A DNA stretch of 64,000 nucleotides from NCBI GenBank assembly GCA_950295325.1, contig OX485807.1, positions 8,151,001 through 8,215,000 of the forward strand, read 5' to 3'. This stretch comes from Polytrichum commune. Taxonomy: Eukaryota; Streptophyta; Polytrichopsida; Polytrichales; Polytrichaceae. The notes below the pieces were generated by a model, which was not told where the DNA came from, ran no database searches, and worked only from the letters and a program-made list of their open reading frames with translations. Made by a program: the position numbers and the translations under genes. Below are positions 1-9,556 of the stretch, piece by piece. Position 1 is the first letter of the stretch. Every line of letters starts with the position of its first letter.

Positions 1-142
1 ATCTCGCATGCAAGAGTGGCAATGACGAACGTATGTGGACGTTGTTAAGGGGATACTAACTACCAATGTCCCTTTTTAGTTCAATATTTTAATGTTACTT
101 GAATCCATCCTCAAGTTCACTTCAAGTTTACTAATGTGTGAG

Positions 143-640
143 AGCAAAACATCGAAGATTGGACCCTAAACCCTTATAACATCCACAACATGAAATACGC
201 ATTGACTAAATACAAAACCAATTAGGATATCATGTTTAAACGTCCCATATAACATATTAACATGATCAAGATTGTATTTACTATGACCTTCCGATTAGAC
301 TCTTCTTCATATTATGCAAACAATATCTGTTATATCTTCCTCCATTATCTAATACACGTGGAGAGAACAATGAATAACAACATGATGTTGTGCTTCTCCG
401 ATTTACTTTTACATCACATTCCATATATTAAATACATCATGAACGATGGTTTATTAGCGACTAATATGTGATTCCCTAAAGTGAGCGAAACATCCAAAGT
501 TGGACCCCTAGCCCCTATTAACATCCACAATATTTCATGTTATTTGAATAAACACAAGACCAATCAATATATCGCGTTTAAACGTCTCAAATAAACACAA
601 TATCGTCTTCACTATAACCTTCCTATAAGACTCTTCTCAC
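143..640. repeat. Diverged direct repeat, two copies
   Basis: Segments at about 143-310 and 484-640 share order and wording: 'gagc.aaacatc.aag.ttggaccc', 'aacatccacaa', 'gtttaaacgtc', then an 'accttcc...agactcttct' end. The offset is about 340 bp. This looks like old repeat debris of unknown class. Confidence 0.5.
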
Positions 641-696
641 GAGTAAGACAATGTTATACATTGACATTGGATAGATTAATATGTTATAACCCTATC

Positions 697-725
697 CCCT
701 AAACCCTAAACCCTAAACCCTAAAC
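697..725 (-). repeat. Short interstitial telomere-like tract
   Basis: About four perfect CCCTAAA units, the complement of the plant telomere repeat TTTAGGG. It is too short and too internal to mark a chromosome end. Confidence 0.8.
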
Positions 726-1432
726 ACCAAAATTTAGTAGTGGTTCACTGATGCCCCCATATACAAACAACATCTATTTTAAACGTTCTTATTAAGTGTA
801 TCAAACACTAACTATCATATTGAGTGTAATTATCATATTCATTGTAGTGACACTACAACACTTTCATTGACTAGATAAAACTAAATTGGATATATAGAGT
901 TTGATACACTAAATATGAATGCATACACTAATTACCAATATCCCTATGACAATATGTAAGGTTATATCTAAGGGATTTTATTCTACTTGGAGTCAAACAT
1001 TGTGGTATAATTCAAACAATATATTGACAAAAGAGGTGCCAATATTATAAAACCTCATATACTAAAAGTCACTAAATATAATAGTTAATGCAATTATTTA
1101 GACCCTCACATGAGGACTTATATTTTGAAAACAAGGAATTGATGCCATGACAAAGTTGAATATTTTGGCCAACTTTCAATTTGCGCTAATCAAAAGAACA
1201 TATGTTGTTTGTAATGTGTGCACACAACATTGCTCCATCCTCAAGCATGCAAGTGTGACATTAACCTACGTATGTGGAAGTCATTAATGGAACCATAAAT
1301 CACAAATGACATTTGTGAGTTCATTCTTTTGTGAATTAGGATGTTATGATGACAATATACATTTGTATTGAGAACTACAAGCACCAAGGCCCTGTCATTT
1401 GACGTGTGTGCCATTCATTTATGGTTTGTGGT

Positions 1433-1453
1433 GTTTAGGGTTTAGGGTTTAGG
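1433..1453 (+). repeat. Short interstitial telomere-like tract
   Basis: Three TTTAGGG units in the orientation opposite to the tract at 697-725. Confidence 0.75.
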
Positions 1454-1980
1454 CATCATCGAACAAAAAACTGAATGTTTAAATGGCTTCATATGATATG
1501 TGAAGTCCATGGGGTTGAAGTAGATATATTTGTTATCATTTTGTTTCTCCCATGTACTTCAAATTTGAGCTTCTAAGTACATATGTTAATGTTCACTGTA
1601 ATGCTACTTGTTAGGGTATCCATTGTAGTCTAGAGCTTTGTCCTCTACCAACAACCATCATAGAAATTAGAATACATAACCCAATACCCTTAACCATGTG
1701 AACGGTTACCATATTTATATTATTGCACCGTGTAATTGCCTTTGAAGATTGCAATATAATTATGAATTACTCCTCTTAGATTTTGTAACACTCTCATATG
1801 ATTCCATACGACTACATTATTGAAATACCAAAACAAATAATGGCTACGATGTTATCAATTATCAATTCCAATGGGCGATCATTCAATTCAACACCATTAA
1901 AATCAGAGTTGGCGATGGTGTAAATATTGTGCAACACCTTAGTCTATGTAGCTTTTTGAATGTTTTTGAATTGCCGGTAA

Positions 1981-2864
1981 TGAATACCGGGTTAGAATGC
2001 CGGGGCCGGGCGGCCAAGAGAGGTGCCGACCCTCCTATGTCCCGCCCCTAGAGGCAAGGACAATGCCGAAGGCAATGTCCATAGGGTGCCATGTGTCAAC
2101 ACCAGAAGCCGCGCGGGCAACCACCTCCACCAAGGAGGTTTGGACACCTGGCAGGGTTTTGGCCCGCGAGGCTTCTGGGCCGTTGATGGGCCCGAGAAAT
2201 CGCATGGCTAGGATTGTCTGAAGGGGAACCCCTTCGGCTCTCCCCTTCTCTCCCCTCCTCTTTCTCTCTTTCTCTCTTTCTCGCTTTCCTCTCCCTCCGC
2301 GCGAAGCGCCGCCGCTTTCCATAGCGACGCGCCAAGCGATTGTGAGTTTGTCTTTTCGCATAGCTTCTTGCGCTCATTGGGTATTGCTTGGACGCGCCGC
2401 TTTCCTCTTTGTCTTTCTCTTCACTTCTTCCTTTGCATTCTTCTTCTCCTCTCTGGTCCTTCGAGTCCTCTTCTAGGATTATAGGCTTATTCTCTCTTTC
2501 TGGTTCAGCGTGCACGCATTGAGTGAGTCCGGATCGCTTTAGTTGAATGTCATTCATTTCTTATTGTAGAGTGGATGCAGTGAGTGACATCAGAGTTTTG
2601 TTGTTGTTGTGGAGTGATTTCAGGTTGTTATTAGTAGTGATCAGAAGGCTTGCAAGAATCAGGGTGTTTGTGAGAGGGTTTCAGAGTGCTTGTGAGATTC
2701 ATAGTGATTTTTAGGTGTTTCTGAGTGTTGATTTTTAGTGATATCACAGAGTTTCTGGATTCTGGATCTAAGAATCAGCTTGTAAGAGCAGCTTACAAGA
2801 GTTTCTGGATTTTGGTTATAAGAATCAGCTTGTAAGAGCAGCTTACAAGAGTTTCAAACACAAG
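1981..2864 (+). promoter_or_regulatory. Putative promoter and noncoding first exon of the ParB/methyltransferase-like gene
   Basis: Composition switches at about 1990 from AT-rich to GC-rich. A pyrimidine tract of alternating C and T runs from about 2235 to 2300, and no clear TATA box is visible. The segment ends in a good splice donor (caag|gtatat, exon end 2864). The matching acceptor (ttacag) directly precedes the ATG at 3584. This suggests a 5' UTR exon followed by a 719-bp intron. The transcription start cannot be placed. The region could alternatively be LTR-derived. Confidence 0.45.
2749..2850 (+). repeat. Two-copy 50-bp tandem repeat with a hairpin in the leader
   Basis: Two near-identical units begin 'gagtttctggatt' and each contain 'cttgtaagagcagcttacaa', an 8-bp inverted repeat around a 5-base loop. 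They lie just before the splice donor of the inferred 5' UTR exon, so each could fold in the leader RNA. Confidence 0.7.
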
Positions 2865-3050
2865 GTATATCATTTCACTCTACACAATTTGCTTCACTTC
2901 CTTTACGATCATGTTTCATATACAATGCATTGTATATGATGTTTAAACATTAAACATGCCTCTGGAAACTAAGTAGTTTCGGGAGGCGACCCAAGCCACA
3001 ATTTAAAATGTAACGAAATATTTAAAATCAGCTTGAAAATTGATTAAATG

Positions 3051-3555
3051 TTTGGGTCGATCGACCCAAACATTGCACCCTCATGTTTGGGTCGCTCGAC
3101 CCAAACCCCAAAGGCTCATGTTTGGGTCGAGCGACCCAAACCCCAAAGGCTCATGTTTGGGTCGAGCGACCCAAACATGAGGCTGCAATGTTTGGGTCGT
3201 TCGACCCAAACCCCAATTCAAAATATAAAAAAACCCTTGAAACCATATTAAGAATTAATAAAATGTTTGGGTCGAGCGACCCAAACCACAGAGCCTCATG
3301 TTTGGGTCGATCGACCCAAACCCCAATTTCAAATCTACTGAAACACTAGAAATCAGCTTTAAAATTAATGAAATGTTTGGGCCGCTCGACCCAAACACTC
3401 TAGCCTCCACATTTAAAGAATACGAGCCACCAAGTGTTCAAGGTTTCGGTCGATCGACCCAAACCTTGAATTCGGGCTGGTCAATAAAATACATTTGTTC
3501 CATTTCCACCAAATGTTAAATGCATTGTCGACTACTTTGGGTCGATCGACCGAAA
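3051..3555 (+). repeat. Palindrome array A: ten copies in the 5' UTR intron
   Basis: Ten copies of a 20-bp palindrome start at 3051, 3086, 3121, 3156, 3191, 3266, 3301, 3376, 3443 and 3536. The arms are TTTGGGTCG and CGACCCAAA around a variable dinucleotide (AT, CT, AG, AG, TT, AG, AT, then variants). The first five have an exact 35-bp period with similar 15-base spacers ('ccccaaaggctcatg'). The last three carry arm mismatches. The block lies between the leader donor at 2865 and the acceptor at 3583. Confidence 0.9.
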
Positions 3556-3583
3556 CTAATAGTTTTAATTTCTGGACTTACAG

Positions 3584-4909
3584 ATGGCCCCCAAGAAGAG
3601 ACCTGGAGAAAGGTTCTTTATGCTCGCGCCAGACGTAATATGGCAGGAGTATGAAACCCCCCAGGACGACTCATACGTGCCCAAGGATGGGCTTGTCCTT
3701 GCGTGGTCAGTTCAGGTTGTAAAGGGCTCCCAGTTCAAGCTCCTATTCGTGGTAAAAGTAGGGACCCACGAGAACCACACTTGGACAACGTTGACAGGAT
3801 GGGAGGTTGCGTCCGTCCAAGCCCTCCGGGATTACGTGGACGTAATTCTCGAGAACTCCGCCGTGCAGAACGCCCACATGTTCATGCACCAGTTCTCCGA
3901 GTCATTCGACACTATATACGCCAAGGAGTCATGCGTGGAGCCTGAAACAATTAAACCGGAGACAATTTTCATAGATGGCAATGTAACCAACACGAAGGTT
4001 GCAAGTAGGTTTACAAAATTGAAACAGGCCATCACGGTCCTCAACAAGGCGCTGCAAAGTAAAGCCAAAACGCAGAAGCCTGTGAGGCGTAAGGCAACGG
4101 CGGAAGAAGGCGCAGGGTCGTCCAGACCCCAAACTGTGAGGATACCGTGTCCGGTCCCTGCAGACTCCAGACGGCCTAGCACTACAGGAACGCCGGCTGA
4201 CAGCGAGACGCCCACACCGTCCGGAAGCCGGCAGACGACCCCGTCGAAGAGGGCGAGAGAGTCCTCCGTCATGACCACCGAGCCAGTTTCCCCGGAGCTG
4301 CGGATGCCGAAACCTGGCCAAGAGGTGGATGCAGGCGAGATACAGAAAATCAATGATAACTTCGAGACGAAGTGCCTGCATTGCTTCTTCATGGGCAGGG
4401 ACTTCAAGTTCGAGGTGAACATTGCACAATGCCACCTTGCGCCACCTGAGAAGTGTGTCCGAGCCAAGGAGGACGCCTACGTCGACTGGATGGTCGCTCA
4501 GATCTTGGGAGGGCAATTCAAAGACGACAGGCAGACAATTGTTGTCATGCCGCAAGGGTTGAAGAGAATGCCGACGCCTGAAATGTGGCCGACAATATGC
4601 AAAGGCGACTTCTGGCTGATTGACGGCCAGCACAGTGTGGAGGCGTCTAAAAAAATTCAGCTGATGACCGAGTGGGACGACCCCAACAACCAAAAGGAGA
4701 AGCTAAAGGTGTGGAAGGCATTGGTGGTTTGGTCTGACAACGAGACCGTACTAACCGACATCTCACGCTTCTTCAACATGGGAAACAAGAAGAGGGCATA
4801 CCAGGCATCCTGGATTCGGAACATCATGGCCTCGAGGGAGGTGTGGGAGTTTTACGGCAGGCCTCCCAAGGAAAGGGAGAATGCTAAAGACAAGAACCCA
4901 AAATGGGAG
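3584..4909 (+). CDS. Exon 1 of ParB/methyltransferase-like protein (ParB/Srx-like domain)
   Basis: 442 codons from ATG 3584, immediately after an acceptor, to donor gag|gtgagt. Residues 1-150 are an unrecognised globular region. About 160-260 is a low-complexity S/T/P/R-rich linker. About 280-405 resembles the ParB/Srx nuclease fold: a 'CHLAPPEKCVRAKEDAY' strand-helix, then IDGQHSVEASKK near residue 346, matching the family's DG-(N/Q)-H-(R/S)-x-x-A signature, followed by 'FFNMGNKKRAYQ'. In bacteria this domain binds palindromic parS or caps phage/bacterial DNA methyltransferases. The ParB-type call rests on the motif and on the same domain order in the second locus. The biochemical role is unknown. 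The exon is GC-rich. Confidence 0.75.
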
Positions 4910-4918
4910 GTGAGTATG

Positions 4919-5109
4919 TTTGGATCGATCGACCCAAACTCTTGAATTGTTTACCTTTTTTATTCAGGTTTATAGTTTGGGTCGATCGACCCAAACTATA
5001 ACATTGTTTTTTTTTTTTCGTCGTGTTTATAGTTTGGGTCGATCGACCCAAACTGTAACATTGCTTACTTTTTCTCGTGAGGTTTATAGTTTGGGTCGAT
5101 CGACCCAAA
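4919..5109 (+). repeat. Palindrome array B: four copies at exact 57-bp spacing in intron 1
   Basis: Copies start at 4919, 4976, 5033 and 5090, exactly 57 bp apart. All have an AT centre, giving a perfect palindrome except for one arm mismatch in the first copy. Spacers share 'tttatag' before and 'ct(c/g)t...' after the palindrome. Intron 1 spans 4910-5157 (gtgagt...tgtgcag). Confidence 0.92.
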
Positions 5110-5157
5110 CTCTTGCATTCGCAGTTTTCTCACGTGTGTTATTTACTTCATGTGCAG

Positions 5158-6489
5158 GACTTCAAATACCAGATGATCAACAAATTCTCCTCGATTGACA
5201 ACGCTTCCCACAAGCAGAAGAAGTACAACGAGCTAAGAGGAGAAATTTATTTGATCACAGCGTCTGACTCCGTGTGGGGGAGATGGAAGAGTGTTTTCGA
5301 GAAACACGAGACGGGGGACCTCATGGATCCCGACACCGGCATGCTCTTCAATCAGACTGCGCGCTTCAAGCAGATGAAGCCTCTGGTGAGGGAGTTCTTC
5401 AGGGCTCTTCAAGGTCTCTCGGAGACAGAGATGGGAAAGGCGGCGTCCCACATCCTTCACGTGCAGCCGACGGCGAAGAGATGTTGGGTCCACCCGAAGA
5501 TCGTCTTCATCAAGCCCAAAATCTTCGTCCCTTCATGCTACACCATGAAGGAATGGACGGAGAATAGGAAAAAGAAGACAACCATCGTCCATGAGCTGCA
5601 CAAGCTGGTGCCGGAAAGGAAGCTCATAGTGGATGGAGAGGTCGACGAGGCGCACTGGAGGGCATTCAAAGCCGACTACAAGTTCACCAGTGCGTCAATG
5701 GCGACACTCATCAGGGAGGCGGGAGACGACTTCCTGAAGTCCAAGCTTGTGAAGGGTGGGAGGAACCGAGCGCTTCCCGAACACTCCGCGCGTGCCTTCT
5801 CCAACTTTATAAAGGAGAAGAAGATCGTCAGCTTCGAGGGCGACGCCTACTTCAACTTGGTCACCCTCGAGCCTCTCAAGATCCAAGGATGGCCGGGCTC
5901 TGATGCCAGGAAGGCTATCAGGACAAAAGCCGGGGACCGCTTCCCCTTCGGAATGATAGACTTCAGGAACATCCCTGGAGCCTCATTCGAGGGGACAATG
6001 AGCACCCCATTCTACGAGCCGTTCTTCACGAAGTTTGTGGATTACGGCAGCCCCAAATTCAGGGAGGTCGACGTCTGGCTGTGGATTGTCGAGGACAGGA
6101 GGGCAGAGCAGGTGTACGAGATCGTGCGGAAATTGCAGCCAGAGTACGCCGTCTCAAAATCTCACTACGTTGCTGCACCGGCGGAGGGGGCGTACAGCAC
6201 GCTGAAAGACAAGAAGACAAAGATCGTCAACGTGCTGTGCTTGTACTTTGTGTACAAAGCTGAGCTGCTTAAGGTGCCAAACCATCCCATAGCCAGGATG
6301 GAGAAGCTCTTCCAAGTCCAAGAAGGGTTGGGCACCAACAGGAGCTTGTACGACGAGGCGAAGTACGCCAACTACCCCGCGGATGAGCTGCGCATGGAGT
6401 TCTACCTGCGGATGATGAGGACCCTCACGAAGAGAGGGGACTGCATCTTCAACGTCTTCGGGGGCTCCAAACCGGTTTTCGCAGCCATG
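5158..6489 (+). CDS. Exon 2 of ParB/methyltransferase-like protein (N4/N6 methyltransferase-like domain)
   Basis: 444 codons, phase 0 at both ends (acceptor tgtgcag|gac, donor atg|gtaag). The middle holds helical, basic sequence. About residues 700-730 of the protein (FGMIDFRNIPG) sit where beta-class N4/N6 methyltransferases carry the catalytic DPPY/SPPY motif, and that motif is not recognisable. The exon ends GDCIFNVFGGSKPVFAAM and exon 3 begins MSGLNIYSYVEDADVQF. Together these mirror the family's C-terminal SAM-binding block (GD.VlDpF.GSgtt..aa....r...iE.d...). Catalytic block before SAM block is the beta order. SAM binding may survive, but catalysis is doubtful. The fold assignment is from motif spacing only. 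Confidence 0.6.
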
Positions 6490-6523
6490 GTAAGCAAATA
6501 ACCTAAAGGAACTATATGGACGG

Positions 6524-6649
6524 TTTGGGTCGAGCGACCCAAACTAGGGCATGCATTGTTTGGGTCGCTCGACCCAAACTAGGGGCACGGTCTGTTTGGG
6601 TCGAGCGACCCAAACTAGGGCATGCATGGTTTGGGTCGCTCGACCCAAA
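6524..6649 (+). repeat. Palindrome array C: four copies in intron 2
   Basis: Copies start at 6524, 6559, 6595 and 6630 (35, 36, 35 bp apart), with centres alternating AG, CT, AG, CT, so successive copies are reverse complements of each other. Spacers are of the form 'ctaggg(c)atgcat(t/g)g'. Intron 2 is 6490-6734 (gtaag...gtgcag). Confidence 0.92.
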
Positions 6650-6734
6650 CTAACTATTCTTATTTTGTTTTGGATGTCACTTTCCATTATTTGTTCATTT
6701 GGTGATACTAATAGTATTGATTCTGATTGTGCAG

Positions 6735-8230
6735 ATGTCTGGGTTGAACATCTACTCCTATGTGGAGGATGCCGATGTTCAATTCTACAGGACCCAGAAG
6801 GCGCTGGCCAAGAGAATGGACATCCTCGACTGGATACCCGGATCCTACGTCGAAGAGATCGTCGAGGGGGGCGAGAATCCTTTGGATATGGCGAGGCGAA
6901 TCAACCCGGGTGAATTCGCCATGCGAGCCCCCGTTCAATTGCCAGAGCCGCTCATCGGGTTGCATTCGAGCAATCCCTCTATGGGAGCAGGTGGCGAGGT
7001 TGCGGAGGAGGGGGAGGAAGAGGAGGAGGAGGAAGCAGAGAAAGTGGAGGGGGAGGTGGAGGAAGGGGCAACAGGATTCACTCAAGAATCCGAGGCCCCT
7101 CAGCGGAAGAAGGCCATGCGGGCTGCAACGCCGCAGAGCAAGCTAGTACCCGTCCTAACGGTGGCCGACGCGAAGGACATGTATTCGAGGGACGCGACAG
7201 CCACCTTCAGGGAGCGGCGAATGCTGAAGGGGAAGAAGTTGTACGGGGACTATGCGGTGGAGGAGACGATCGCCATAAGCTCCGAGGACGAGGACGACAT
7301 GGAGCTCGCGAAGAGGCTAAGATCGGATCCTGCCTCCCCCACAGCGTTCGCCGGGATGGTGAGGGTGAAACCCGAGGTCCTCACCGTGGAGGAGGCCAAC
7401 GCGAAGATGCTCCGGGACGAGGAGCAACGCGTCCGATTGCAAAAGGCCGCCGCCGAGGAGCCCTCGGTCCGCAACGAAGTCGCGGAGTTGAGGGCTCTCC
7501 TGTTGGAGCAGGAGCGGCAAAGGGCGATGGCCCAACCTCCGTCCCAAGCGGAGCTCATCACGCAAGTGATCCAGGGCATGCTGGCGCAGGGATTGGTGAT
7601 GGCTCCCCCGAGTTCATTCCCTCACTTGCCCGCAGGCTTCCCTCCACAGGATATCCGCCCGCGGCCCACGCCGCAGCAGTCCTTCAGCTTCGCGCATTTG
7701 CTGCAGCCGCACGCCCGCCCTTACGCGCCCGTCCAGCAGGTGGACGACCCCAACCTTTGGCGCGTCCCCGGAGCTTCCAGCCCGTTGGCACCCCCGCCGC
7801 TTCCAGCCCGTTGGCACCCCCGCCGCTCCGGCCTCCCATCCTCTCGCCCCCACACCACCAGCGGGACGACCCCCACATGTTTGGGTCGTCCGACCCAAAC
7901 AGTGCCGACGTTGCAGCGTCCCAGAGCGACGCTCGCCAAGCAGCAAGGTTTGGGTTGGCCGACCCAAACCCCGTCCCCGATCAGACCCCGGTGGACGAGC
8001 CCATGCTAGATGTTGAAGGCCCGTAAGGGCCTGGTGATACCTCTACTCCTAACCCAGTCGATGAACCAATGCATGATGCGCATGCGGAGGTTGGGTTGGG
8101 ACAAAGGCCTGACAGTCAGCCTTTGCAGGAGCAGGTTGCGGTTGACGTCGTCGTCGGAGGCGGCGGTGACAGAGGTGGGGCAGCGCACGCGGTGACGGCA
8201 TCCACGTCGTCAAGGCACGACCAAGGCGAG
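6735..8230 (+). CDS. Exon 3 of ParB/methyltransferase-like protein, acidic and proline-rich, with frame damage
   Basis: It begins with the end of the SAM-binding block (SGLNIYSYVEDADVQF...ALAKRM), then an acidic stretch of E runs at about 7005-7065, a charged coiled-coil-like region (about 7380-7530), and a proline-rich tail. A 26-bp tandem duplication (7773-7798, 7799-7824) shifts the frame. Removing one copy makes the exon exactly 490 codons and continues reading in the frame used by exon 4. That frame has a single in-frame TAA at 8024-8026, then stays open to a donor at 8231 (gag|gtaatg). As sequenced, the original frame stops at 8009. Either the gene is recently disabled, the protein ends near here, or the sequence has an error. 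Two palindrome copies lie in the coding sequence. Confidence 0.55.
7773..7824 (+). repeat. 26-bp tandem duplication inside exon 3
   Basis: Two perfect head-to-tail copies of a 26-base unit starting 'gcttccagcccgttggca'. Since 26 is not a multiple of three, the second copy shifts the reading frame. Confidence 0.95.
7880..7968 (+). repeat. Two palindrome copies inside coding exon 3
   Basis: Copies at 7880-7899 (centre TC) and 7949-7968 (left arm TTTGGGTTG). In the frame that continues to exon 4 they encode MFGSSDPN and RFGLADPN, so the palindrome can be read through without a stop. Confidence 0.85.
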
Positions 8231-8252
8231 GTAATGCACTGACCCCACTCAG

Positions 8253-8272
8253 TTTGGGTCGGTCGACCCAAA
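8253..8272 (+). repeat. Single palindrome copy in intron 3
   Basis: TTTGGGTCGGTCGACCCAAA, centre GT, 22 bases inside the intron that runs from donor 8231 to acceptor 8743. Confidence 0.9.
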
Positions 8273-8743
8273 CTCCATGGGTCTTTGTCTTCTTGCCTTG
8301 GTCGTGTCCCCTAACTACCCTAAACTCACGGACACGTCGCCCCCCCGGCACTCGCGCCCTTCGCCACTTCCCCCCGACCATTCGTTCGTCCACATACCCC
8401 CCGGCTTGCGACGAAGTCTTCATCACGGCGGCCCGTCTCTTCAATTTTTGCTAGATGTAGAACTAGGCTAGTTTGAACGCATCGTTCAACGCGGCTCCCC
8501 CCAATCAAGATGTACATAGAGCATTGTATACAATATAATCACCATTTTTTACTCCTATATACTCGTATCCTGTGTTTGAATGTATGTTGTATGCTCTTGC
8601 CTCTCTTGTGTCCCTTGTTGCACCCCCTCCAAAATGAATCAAATGGTTTTGTGTTTGCACCGAGAACACTCGTTTCTTTAATGCTTCGTTTGGACATAGC
8701 ATGACATAAGTCGCCCACCGTTTTTTCTCGATCGTATCCGCAG

Positions 8744-9556
8744 GGCTCGGAGCATAGCGTAGCGGCTCCCCGACGCTCTTCTCCAAGGAGCAGAGAGGGC
8801 AGCGCGGCGGCGCCCCCGATTTTACCCGCCCCGCCCCCGCGGCCGAAGAAACGATTCCTGGTGTTAGACCTGAACGGGGTCCTTGTCCAATGCGTTCATT
8901 GCCCGAGGACCCCCACGGTGCCCTTTTGCAAGCCCGAGGACGCGAATTACGACGGCCCGCCCACGTTCATAAAGAGCAAGCTAGTTCACCTCCGCCCGTG
9001 GCTTCGGACCTTCCTCCAGATGGCCCAACAACGATGGTGGGTGGTCGTTTGGAGCTCCATGACGGCCGAGAACACCAATGCCGTCGTGGAGTTCATCTTC
9101 AAGGGCATCGAGCCCCCGTGCATGGTCCTAGCACAGGAAGCCTGTAGAATATTGTACACACCGGACGGCAAAGTCGTCAAAAAACCAAACAACCCCGCTT
9201 CTCCCCAATACCTCAAGGTCTTGAAGCCCATTTTTTGGGACCAGCGGCCGTCCTTGATAGGCGTCCCCTACGACGTCCGTCCCACCCGCGAGAACACGCT
9301 CATGGTGGACAACAGCGCCGCAAAGAACATGTTGAACCCGACGGCCAACCTCATAGTTTGCCCTACCTGGACGGTCGAGAAGGTCCGGGACCGATTTTTG
9401 TTAGACCTTGGTAAATACCTCCAGGCGCTCTGCGGAAGCGGACTGCCCGTAAACAATTTTGTTAGGAACAATCCGATAGGCGAGAGATACTTGGATCCAC
9501 GAGACCATTTGTACAGAGAGTTGTTATCTCACGCGAAATTTAACAAACTCATTTGA
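8744..9556 (+). CDS. Exon 4: FCP1/NIF-type HAD phosphatase-like domain
   Basis: Acceptor tatccgcag|ggctcg opens a phase-0 exon in the frame that leaves exon 3. After a Ser/Pro/Arg linker it reads KKRFLVLDLNGVLVQ, the HAD motif I of FCP1/NIF (CTD phosphatase-like) proteins, with the second Asp of DxDG(T/V) replaced by Asn. The family's other landmarks follow: 'LVHLRPWLRTFL', 'WWVVVWSSMT' (motif II region) and 'TLMVDNSAAKNM' (motif III/IV region, usually DD). The nucleophile Asp is kept but the general-acid Asp is not, so phosphatase activity is uncertain. It ends at TGA 9554 or splices on before it. It could be a separate gene rather than part of the ParB/methyltransferase protein. Confidence 0.65.
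   Translation, partial: GSEHSVAAPRRSSPRSREGSAAAPPILPAPPPRPKKRFLVLDLNGVLVQCVHCPRTPTVPFCKPEDANYDGPPTFIKSKLVHLRPWLRTFLQMAQQRWWVVVWSSMTAENTNAVVEFIFKGIEPPCMVLAQEACRILYTPDGKVVKKPNNPASPQYLKVLKPIFWDQRPSLIGVPYDVRPTRENTLMVDNSAAKNMLNPTANLIVCPTWTVEKVRDRFLLDLGKYLQALCGSGLPVNNFVRNNPIGERYLDPRDHLYRELLSHAKFNKLI

Larger units (their letters stand above)
1..1980. other. AT-rich intergenic region, no gene seen
   Basis: Nearly 2 kb with stop codons in all frames apart from short chance ORFs. It holds a diverged direct repeat (143-310 and 484-640), two short telomere-like tracts, and a dispersed similarity between the first 80 bases and about 1235-1320 (shared 'catgcaag...acgtatgtgga'). I see no promoter, RNA gene or conserved coding segment. 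Confidence 0.7.

Noticed and set aside
697-1453. Chromosome end
   Set aside because: Only three to four telomere units occur, in opposite orientations, followed by gene-containing DNA.
3048-3519. Short ORFs translating the palindromes (FGS.DPN, LGR.TQT and similar) as genes
   Set aside because: They are effects of stop-free palindromes. The segment lies between a splice donor and the acceptor before ATG 3584. The same applies at 4884-5198, 51429-51659 and 57161-57827.
8023-8128. A small intron removing the in-frame TAA in exon 3 (gtaag at 8023 to ttgcag at 8128)
   Set aside because: The splice sites look acceptable, but the resulting frame stops at 8193 and does not reach the donor at 8230 in the frame of exon 4.
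3584-8230. Bacterial or phage contamination as the source of the ParB/methyltransferase signal
   Set aside because: The coding sequence is split by introns with good GT-AG sites and contains repeats shared with neighbouring plant elements.
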